Assembly: GCF_001647085.1 (NCBI RefSeq)
Contig: NZ_CP015520.1
Coordinates: 992,001-1,056,000, forward strand
Origin: Thermococcus piezophilus
GTDB taxonomy: Archaea; Methanobacteriota_B; Thermococci; Thermococcales; Thermococcaceae
Length of the DNA stretch: 64,000 nucleotides
Direction of reading: 5' to 3'
Part shown: positions 57,772-64,000 of the stretch, in pieces
Layout of the letters: each line of letters begins with the position of its first letter
How positions within the stretch are numbered: position 1 is the stretch's first letter
The notes under the pieces: model-generated
Seen by the model: only the letters and a program-made list of their open reading frames with translations
Databases searched by the model: none
Told to the model about the DNA's origin: nothing
Program-made: the position numbers and the translations under genes

Positions 57772-57885
57772 TCAGATGAGTCCGCGTTCCTTTCTCCTCT
57801 GCCTCTTGAGGCGCCTGATCCTCTTCTTAATCCACTTCCACCTCATCCTTCCTTTCTTCTTCCACTTCCTGGGTCTCCTCTTCAT
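57772..57885 (-). CDS. rpl41e: Ribosomal protein eL41 (37 residues)
   Basis: The tiny frame reads [20 protein letters not shown] and ends [14 protein letters not shown]. More than half of the residues are Lys or Arg, and the R/K/W pattern with one helix fits eL41, the smallest ribosomal protein. GGGGTGAT lies before the ATG at 57885; an ATG at 57891 would add two residues. It is too short to be found by usual gene calling. Confidence 0.8.
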
Positions 57886-58242
57886 GAGCATCACCCCTGA
57901 GCTTTAACTCCACCCTTAGCTCCAGCGGCTCCTTTTTAAGCTTTTCCGTGGGGAAAGGTTAGCTCCCTTTGGACGGTCGAAAAGATGCACCAACGCTCTA
58001 ACCTGCCCGAAAAGCCGATAGAGGATGGGTTCTTGTTTTCCAATTTTTCCAGAATGTGTGGGGCTTTTATATTTTATCTGTAGCCTGTTATTGGTCTTTA
58101 GGCTGAATGCGTTGTCAACTATATAGCAATTGTCTATATTGATCTTGTAAGATGGAGTAGATTAAATATGACTGTTTTCAAGTTTGAAACACTTCTCCAT
58201 TAACCTTATCTACTTCTCCGGATAAAATCCCACGGTGGTGGT
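57886..58242. other. Intergenic region without a recognised gene
   Basis: No open frame, tRNA or repeat is convincing. The part near 57890-57950 is GC-rich leader of the eL41 gene, with TTAAGC on the minus strand as its promoter. Near 58065-58075 there is TTTTATATTTTA and near 58165 ATTAAATATG; one of these probably serves the nitrilase gene. Confidence 0.4.
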
Positions 58243-59037
58243 ATGAGGGTCGCCTATGTCCAGATGGAGCCGAAGCTTTTGGAACCTGAGAAAAACTACT
58301 CCAAAGCGGAGAGGCTTATAAAAGAGGCCGCCAAGGAAGGGGCGAAGCTGGTGGTCCTCCCTGAGCTCTTCGACACCGGCTACAACTTTGAGAGCAGGGA
58401 CGAGGTGGAGAGCGTCGCCGGCCAGATTCCGGACGGAGAAACCACTGAGTTTCTTGTTGAGCTTTCCAGGGATCTTGAGGTCTTCATCGTCGCGGGAACT
58501 GCAGAGAAAGATGAGAAAGGAAGGCTCTACAATTCCGCAGTAATAGTTGGCCCGATAGGCTGGGGCTATATCGGGAAGTACCACAAGGTTCACCTCTTCT
58601 ACCGCGAGAAGCTCTTCTTCGAGTCCGGAAACCTCGGCTTCCACGTTTTCAATATCGGCATCGTAAAGGTCGGAGTTATGATATGCTTTGACTGGTTCTT
58701 CCCAGAATCGGCAAGAACGCTCGCTCTGAAGGGAGCGGAGATAATAGCCCACCCGAGCAACCTCGTTATGCCTTATGCGCCGAGGGCCATGCCAATCAGG
58801 GCCTTGGAGAATCGCGTTTACACTATAACCGCTAATCGCATAGGCGAGGAGCGGGGCCTTAGGTTCATAGGCAAGAGCACAATAGCCTCACCGAAGGCCG
58901 AAGTTTTGGCGGTAGGAAGTGGGGATAGGGAAGAGATTGGTGTCGTCGAGATTGACCTGAACCTCACCAGGGACAAGAGGCTCAATGAGCTCAACGACAT
59001 ATTCAAGGACAGGCGGCCCGAGTTTTATTTTGTATGA
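58243..59037 (+). CDS. Nitrilase-superfamily amidohydrolase
   Basis: The 264-residue protein has the nitrilase triad: glutamate in VLPELFDTGYN, lysine in GKYHKVHLF and cysteine in VMICFDWFFPES. It matches the well-studied hyperthermophilic nitrilase of Pyrococcus abyssi, which acts on aliphatic dinitriles; amidase or carbamoylase activity is also possible in this family. GGTGGT precedes the ATG. Confidence 0.93.
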   Translation: MRVAYVQMEPKLLEPEKNYSKAERLIKEAAKEGAKLVVLPELFDTGYNFESRDEVESVAGQIPDGETTEFLVELSRDLEVFIVAGTAEKDEKGRLYNSAVIVGPIGWGYIGKYHKVHLFYREKLFFESGNLGFHVFNIGIVKVGVMICFDWFFPESARTLALKGAEIIAHPSNLVMPYAPRAMPIRALENRVYTITANRIGEERGLRFIGKSTIASPKAEVLAVGSGDREEIGVVEIDLNLTRDKRLNELNDIFKDRRPEFYFV

Positions 59038-59329
59038 GCCGATGTCTTTCAGCTTTCATTTGTTTTACCTTGCTTTGTCGGTCGGGTGATGCAGGCCTCT
59101 GGCAGATGTTGTAGTAATGACACTTGTAACGATAGTATCCTAGGGAGTAAGCAATTGGTCTTGACGGATTTTTCATTAAAGCCGTTGTTCTTTTTGTAAT
59201 TCACAATGGGCATAGAAGAACTTGGAGAAACAGCATAAAAGACTGTGGATTGCACAGCTTTTTGGCGATTGTGCTATTTTTCGAAAGAGTTTTAAAAAAT
59301 AAGGCCTTAAATGAAAGCTGGTGCTGAAA

Positions 59330-59707
59330 ATGAGGAGACTAATCCTCCCTGAAGTGTTGCTTGTGATTGCAGTGGTGGTTGGTTTTGTTGCACAGGCGGC
59401 ACTCCTGCCGGCCAACTACGTTTATGAGAAAAGCTATGTTTGTCCCAATCACATCCAGGCCGAATTCATTCCAGCCAACACCTCCGTCACTGGGTACATC
59501 AGGGCAGAACATCCATTTTCGGCTTACGTGATTATCTCGGATTCTGGCTATTTTGGGGAGTTTGATCCTTCGAGTGCTGTGATGATGTGGGAGAATGTAA
59601 CTGCAGTAGAGCTTGACTTCCAGGCTCCTGGGGAGGATTGTTACCTCGTCATAAAGAACGGAAATACAAGTCAGATAGTGGAGATAGAATTTAAAGCGGA
59701 GCACTGA
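59330..59707 (+). CDS. Small secreted or membrane-anchored protein
   Basis: The N-terminus MRRLILPEVLLVIAVVVGFV is a signal peptide or anchor. The outside part of about 100 residues has two cysteines (YVCPNH and EDCYLV) that could form a disulphide, several sequons and a beta pattern. ATG 59330 has GGTG ten bases upstream. AGTTTTAAAAAATAAG at about 59287 is its promoter. Function is unknown; genes like it seem common in Thermococcales. Confidence 0.65.
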   Translation: MRRLILPEVLLVIAVVVGFVAQAALLPANYVYEKSYVCPNHIQAEFIPANTSVTGYIRAEHPFSAYVIISDSGYFGEFDPSSAVMMWENVTAVELDFQAPGEDCYLVIKNGNTSQIVEIEFKAEH

Positions 59708-59727
59708 GGCATTTAGGATAAATCAAG

Positions 59728-60515
59728 TCAAAAAGCGCTGAATACTTCCCTGGCGATATTCCTCCTCGGCCTTCTGAAGTAGAGCAGGTGGGAAACACCG
59801 TTGATCCCATGTTCGTTTATTGTGATGAGCTTCCATTCCCTGAAGAAAACGCTCCCGATGGCCAGCTGCGACGCAACGTCCCAGAGCCTGTACCCATCTT
59901 CGGTAATCTTCTCGAAGCCCGGTAGCTTGTAGTATGTCCTCCTGAAGTGCCCCTCTTGAGGTTGTAGCCTTCGTGAACTGAGACTATGGTGTGGTCCTCC
60001 GTTTTAGATTCGACGAGGAAGTCTTTGTAACCTATATTGTATAGGATTCCGTAAACCCTGTCCGTTTCTTTTATGACGAAAATTCCATCTTCGTTCAGGC
60101 TCAGGGTAACGTTTGCGAATATTCTTACGGCATCGAAGGGGTCGAAGTGTGGCATTGTGAGTCCCCAGAGTAAGGCCAGGCCGTGCTCTCCTACGAGCTT
60201 TGAAACTTCCCTCACATATCCAGTGATGAGCTTAAGCTCTAGACTTATCCCCGCTATCTCGAGCCACTTCCTGGCCTTCTTAAGGTCCTCATTCCTTGCG
60301 TCCAGAACCGTCAGCAGGGGAGCATTAGTGGCTTTGGCAGTGGCCGCTCCGGCAATTCCCGTACCGGCGCAGAAGTCGAGCACTCTAGGCTCTTCCGGCA
60401 GGAGTTCCTCCATGAATTCAAAGACCTTTGCTATCCCCTAGAACCTCTCCACGGCTCTTTCGTCATCGGGCTACGTTCTCCAACGAAGGTAGCGGTAGAG
60501 CTCCTCGAGGAACAT
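59728..60515 (-). pseudogene. SAM-dependent methyltransferase with two TAG codons and a frameshift
   Basis: The ATG at 60515 starts FLEELYRYLRWRT, followed by TAG, PDDERAVERF, TAG, GIAKVFEFMEELLPEEPRV, then LDFCAGTGIAGAATAKA (SAM motif I), LTVLDARNEDLKKARKWLEI and GYNLKRG. Near 59955 an indel switches to HFRRTYYKLPGFEKITEDGY and the rest to the stop at 59728. One joined protein of about 260 residues results. With two in-frame stops and an indel it cannot be functional. Confidence 0.72.
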
Positions 60516-60593
60516 GATATCACCACAGCCAATAATACATGAAGTTATTTAAATCCGTTGAAAGCCTGAAGAGTTAAAGCCTTTGAGAGCTGA

Positions 60594-61297
60594 CTACTCA
60601 TACCCTTCCTCCTCAGCTCTCAGCAGGGAGCGGAACATTTCAATGAACATAAGGGGGATTAATATCAGGGCAAAGAGAACCCCAACCTCTGTTCCGGCTT
60701 CAAAAAAGGTTAGCACTCCAGACATAACGCAGAGGAACGTCAGAAATGTCATGAACTCAGCACTGGCCTTTGCCAGCTTATCTGTGAAATTCGGTGAAAT
60801 CTGGAGGATGAGCGGTTTTCCTGAGAAGACGTCATGAAGAGCATGAATAACATTATCAGAAGCAGTTCCCAGGGAGCTTTACCAAGAAGGGGGTGATAAG
60901 CTGTTATCATGATTGTCTGGGCGTAAAGGTACTGTTCTTATATCGGGCAGTTCTATAATCTTTTTAGGCTTTTCTAGGGCTTTTTCACTGAGTTCCTCCT
61001 TCTCGTAGGCTTCCTTCGCGAGCAAGTAGGCAACCCCCGAGATTACCGCGATTCCAAGGAGAAAAACGACTATCGGCCAGGTAGTGCTTAGGAAAGGGCT
61101 TATGACTATTATCGCGACCCCAAAAAGGGTTAGGGCCACCCGCCGAAGGCGTTGGCCTTTCCCCCGGCTTCCCGCCAGAGGAAGGTGTAGCCGATGCGGA
61201 AGCATATTACATAGTTTGGTTCGTTTCTGTAGTGATATGTGAGCAGGCCGCCTAGGAAGAGACTGTAGAGGAATCTAAGGAGCGGATAGGGCTCCAT
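60594..61297 (-). pseudogene. DUF1648/SdpI-like membrane protein, frameshifted copy
   Basis: From ATG 61297 the frame reads MEPYPLLRFLYSLFLGGLLT and CFRIGYTFLWREAGGKANAF. Another frame continues RVALTLFGVAIIVISPFLST and KEAYEKEELSEKALEKPKKI, and a third ISPNFTDKLAKASAEFMTFL, VGVLFALILIPLMFIEMF with a stop at 60594. The RIGYTF..REA.GKAN segment equals the RVGNTYLSEEAWKKGN segment of the next gene, so the two are paralogues. It lies 4 bases after that gene. Confidence 0.5.
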
Positions 61298-61301
61298 TGC
61301 A

Positions 61302-62101
61302 TCACTTCGCCGAGAGAAGCCTGCAAATTTCAAAGAGCATCCCCGCCAGCACCGGGAAAGCGGCGTAGCTGACGTATATCCCAGGAATCAGGACCACGTT
61401 GTAGAGCAGCGCGATAGTATACACGGGTGTTGTGGTCATGTTCAGTACCGTCATGAACTCGGCGAAGCGCTTAGACCTATTGGGCAGAATAAAGAATCCT
61501 CTGCTGGTGAAGAGCGGGCTCTTGGCAAAGTACGTCATTGTAAAGAAGAATCCCCACACTAACAGAGGTATGGCGAGAATTCCAGTGACCTTGTCCGCAA
61601 AGCCGTCTGGCTGACCGTTCAGGTTGAAGTGTATTGCAACTGTGTCCGGAATTCTCTCCCAGAGAAAAGCGGTGAGGATGAAGTATATGACCAGAACCGC
61701 GAGATGGATGGTGAGGTACGGCCTCACGTTGAACTCGGGTATTTGCCTTTCCCGCTCTGGCTTCTCCAGAGCTTCTTGGCTCAAATCTTCAATCTCGTAA
61801 TTTCTCTTCGCCACATAAGTGCCCGCCCAAATCACGGCGAAGGTTCCAATCAGAAGGGTGATTGTGAAAATGTCCCTTCTGACGTTGAAGAGTATCATAG
61901 CCGCAAGGACGAGCGAGAGAAGGAGCATTCCGATTTCAGCCATGGTGTTTCCCTTCTTCCAGGCCTCTTCCGAAAGGTATGTATTGCCCACCCTTAACCC
62001 GATGTTGCTGTTAATATTGTTTCGAAAGCAAAGGTCGAAAGGCCTGCAATTAAAACCATCGCCGTTGTAAAGGCCTCGAGTGGGATGTCGGGGTTCGTCA
62101 C
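61302..62101 (-). pseudogene. DUF1648/SdpI-like membrane protein, one frameshift near the start
   Basis: A GTG at 62101 gives MVTNPDIPLEAFTTAMVLIA, then a shift near 62035 leads to NSNIGLRVGNTYLSEEAWKK, several membrane helices, RNYEIEDLSQEALEKPERER and the DUF1648 box ERIPDTVAIHFNLNGQPDGF. SdpI-like proteins are immunity or sensor proteins in bacteria. The 229-residue part after the shift is open and could still be made from a GTG at 61991. It overlaps padR, its probable regulator. Confidence 0.6.
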
Positions 62102-62454
62102 CACTGCTCCCTCCTTTCTATTATTCGAACTATCTCATTTATTTCACCCCTCAGCTCGGTTAGAACTTCCCTTCCAAGATCCGTAATTCTGTAATACTTC
62201 CTCGGCCTTCCGCCGACCTCGGCCCAGAAGTCCTCAACGAGTCCGTACTTCTTCAGGCTCTTGAGGAGGTCGTAGAGAGTTCCCTCGCTCGGAACAAGCC
62301 TTCCACTGCTCAGCTTCTCAAGCTCTTTCCTTATCGCATATCCGTGCATCTCTTCTCTCTTTTCTAAGAGAGAAAGGACTAAATAGGAGTAAAGACCGGA
62401 GCGTAAGTCCTTGAGAAGCTTTTTGAGTGCCCTTTCCTTTTTGTTACCAAGCAA
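62098..62454 (-). CDS. PadR-family transcriptional regulator
   Basis: The 118-residue protein shows LRSGLYSYLVLSLLEKREEM, HGYAIRKELEKLSSGRLVPS, EGTLYDLLKSLKKYGLVEDF and GRPRKYYRITDLGREVL, the complete PadR winged helix. The start is a TTG right after a stop codon, with GGTGA upstream. It overlaps the DUF1648 gene by ATGA-like ends, a common padR/membrane-protein pairing. It is intact although both neighbours are broken. Confidence 0.88.
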   Translation of the reverse strand: MLGNKKERALKKLLKDLRSGLYSYLVLSLLEKREEMHGYAIRKELEKLSSGRLVPSEGTLYDLLKSLKKYGLVEDFWAEVGGRPRKYYRITDLGREVLTELRGEINEIVRIIERREQW

Positions 62455-62459
62455 TCACT

Positions 62460-63139
62460 TCACCATATTACTTTTTCTTCCTCAGGCTTCTCGACCTTCA
62501 CCCTGAGCGCGAGCGCTATTCCGGCAAAGATAACCTCGTGGCGTACATAAATGTCTCGCTCCCTGTTAGCTGGTAGTAGGCTGCCATTGAGTCAACGATC
62601 GTATGCAGACCGACGATTGCAATCAACCCTTTCTTTCCGAAGCCTTCCCTGTATGCGTAGGCGAGGAAGACCGTTGTCCCTACATGGAAGAACACGGCGA
62701 AGTAGCGCTCGATCTACGAGAGGAGGGCTGTGCTGACTGGAACATCCAGTGGGGTCTCGCTATCGCGGCAACGGCGGCGATTATTCCCACAAAGAAAGCC
62801 TCGGTGACGCCGAATCAAGCCCCACGAAGAGAGCAGTCCTCAGGTCTTTCCCTTTAACGAGAATGTATTTGGTGCCCTCTGGATGAGGCCAGCAACAAGG
62901 CCCAGCCACAGCGAGGCCGCTATGGTAAAGGCCGCCCCCTTGGCTATGACATCTGCGTTCGAGCGTATTCCCAGCGCCAGTAGAGGCAACTGCTGGATTG
63001 AGTTCTGGACGATTATCGCAATGAAGAATATCGCCAGCCCGAATACGAACTCTGACCACTTTGTCCTTTTGAAGCCTAAGAATTATATCGTGGTCCAAGC
63101 GAGCAAACCTCCCAGTATCGGGAACGGGAGGAGGTACAT
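62460..63139 (-). pseudogene. YhfC-family intramembrane protease, frameshifted
   Basis: AAGGAG precedes ATG 63139 (MYLLPFPILGGLLAWTTI), then a TAA. After it FLGFKRTKWSEFVFGLAIFF, ALGIRSNADVIAKGAAFTIA and LWLGLVAGLIQR; further on, in other frames, FAVFFHVGTTVFLAYAYREG and LIAIVGLHTIVDSMAAYYQL. The FHVGTTVF and GLHTIVDS motifs are those of YhfC/PrsW-like glutamic-type membrane proteases. At least four lesions are present. It lies between padR and ybjQ. Confidence 0.65.
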
Positions 63140-63144
63140 GGCAA

Positions 63145-63474
63145 TCACTCCTTTTCCATGACCACCGCAGTACCGTAGGCGTAAACCTCAGCAACACTAG
63201 AACCGACGTTCGCAGTTGCGAAGCGGACGTTTACAACGGCGTTGGCTCCGAGCTCCTTGGCGTGGAGTACCATCCTTTTCAGGGCCTCCTCCCTGGCCTC
63301 GGCTATCATCTGGGTGTACTCTTTCACTTCGCCACCTTTTATGTTTCTAAAAACGGCCATTATGTCCCTGCCCAGGTGGGTGGCCTTAACTATTCCTCCC
63401 CTAGCTATTCCCCTGATCTCAACTATTCTGTATCCGGGCACGCTTTCGGTCGTAACTACTATGATGTCCTCCAT
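63145..63474 (-). CDS. YbjQ family protein (UPF0145)
   Basis: From ATG 63474 the 109-residue protein reads EDIIVVTTESVPGYRIVEIR, GIARGGIVKATHLGRDIMAV and LHAKELGANAVVNVRFATAN, the YbjQ fold signature. Members form pentamers; their role is not known. The longer open frame upstream runs into the divergent dph2 promoter and is rejected. The next gene on this strand is the broken yhfC. Confidence 0.9.
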   Translation of the reverse strand: MEDIIVVTTESVPGYRIVEIRGIARGGIVKATHLGRDIMAVFRNIKGGEVKEYTQMIAEAREEALKRMVLHAKELGANAVVNVRFATANVGSSVAEVYAYGTAVVMEKE

Positions 63475-63592
63475 AACGTCACCCCCAATACATCGGACTT
63501 CGAGGTATATTGGGTGTGAAAATATAAAAATATTTCCCCCTTTTTTGGGGAAGAATTTTAAGGCCTCATTATGAAGGCTCATTGGTGAGAGG

Positions 63593-64000
63593 ATGCACGA
63601 GATAGATGAGCGAGAGATATTGAAAGTACTTGGAGAGCTTAAAGCTAAGCGCGTTCTTATCCAGACTCCCGAGGGCCTCAAGCACGAGGCTCAGTTTCTG
63701 GCCGACTTTCTTGAAGAGAACGGGATAGAGGCAATAATAAGCGGCGACATCAACTATGGTGCCTGTGACCCTGCTGATAGGGAGGCGAAGGCCCTCGGTT
63801 GCGACGCGCTCATTCATCTCGGCCACAGCTACATGAAGCTCAACCTTGAGGTTCCCACCCTCTTTGTTCCAGCCTTTGCCAAAGTTGACGTTCTTCCTGC
63901 GCTGGAGAAGAATCTGGACGAGATTAAAAAGCTCGGGAGGAAGATAGCGCTCGTTACAACCGCCCAGCACATACACCAGCTGGAAAGGGCCAGGGAGTTC
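63593..64000 (+). CDS. dph2: Diphthamide synthase Dph2, N-terminal part (partial gene)
   Basis: Dph2 transfers the aminocarboxypropyl group of SAM to a histidine of elongation factor 2, the first step of diphthamide formation. The 136 codons in the window show KRVLIQTPEGLKHEAQFLAD, GDINYGACDPADREA with the first [4Fe-4S] cysteine and IHLGHSYM. GGTGAGAGG precedes the ATG, and GAATTTTAAGG at about 63552 is the promoter. The gene runs off the right edge. Confidence 0.95.
   Translation, partial: MHEIDEREILKVLGELKAKRVLIQTPEGLKHEAQFLADFLEENGIEAIISGDINYGACDPADREAKALGCDALIHLGHSYMKLNLEVPTLFVPAFAKVDVLPALEKNLDEIKKLGRKIALVTTAQHIHQLERAREF

Noticed and set aside
60414-60515. Pyrrolysine or amber readthrough in the methyltransferase
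   Set aside because: The same gene has an indel further on and the organism type is not known to decode TAG; decay explains all lesions.

Overview
The window comes from a hyperthermophilic archaeon of the order Thermococcales, most likely a Thermococcus. The evidence is a calcium-loop subtilisin of the Tk-subtilisin type, GTP-dependent dephospho-CoA kinase, a dolichol-phosphate mannosyltransferase of the Pyrococcus type, archaeal PurP and split GMP synthetase, CetZ, Taw1, Rpo7/Spt4 and archaeal ribosomal proteins. Genes are compact and often overlap by ATGA, with GGTG/GAGG ribosome sites and TTTAAA/TTTATA promoters.

Layout: (1) 1-4864, NAD synthesis (nadB end, nadA, nadC) with a DUF401 permease and a DUF4143 AAA ATPase interleaved. 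(2) 4979-13539, an AT-rich accessory island of broken genes: two hsdM fragments on either side of a headless SNF2/DUF3883 helicase, transposase and tyrosine-recombinase scraps, an intact coupled pair (AGOG-like DNA glycosylase plus DUF6884 protein), and a secreted nuclease-like toxin with a candidate immunity gene. (3) 13809-29202, pdxST followed by nearly all of purine synthesis and both GMP synthetase subunits; only PurB and the cyclohydrolase PurO are missing. (4) 29519-41247, a ten-gene minus-strand operon coding for an alpha/alpha-toroid secreted protein, CetZ, three class III signal-peptide pilin-like proteins, two giant surface proteins and two membrane proteins. (5) 41320-47090, housekeeping: Taw1, a HemK-type methyltransferase, the subtilisin, eS27, eS24, dephospho-CoA kinase, Spt4, Rpo7 and pyrophosphatase. 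(6) 47202-52347, a whole module of signal peptidase I, DUF1102 and DUF5305 proteins and a membrane regulator, in which essentially every gene carries frameshifts or internal stops. (7) 52697-59707, tRNA-Gln, tRNA-Pro, a mannosyltransferase, an M28-like peptidase, a tiny eL41 gene and a nitrilase. (8) 59728-63139, decayed methyltransferase, DUF1648/SdpI-like and YhfC genes around an intact PadR regulator, then YbjQ and the start of dph2.

The strongest candidates for something new are the secreted toxin/immunity locus (11747-13539), the glycosylase-DUF6884 pair in the defence-type island (7966-9194), and the CetZ-linked pilin-like surface operon. Many reading frames in the accessory parts are broken while the housekeeping genes are intact. 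This looks like real decay, although base-call errors at homopolymers cannot be excluded from the sequence alone.
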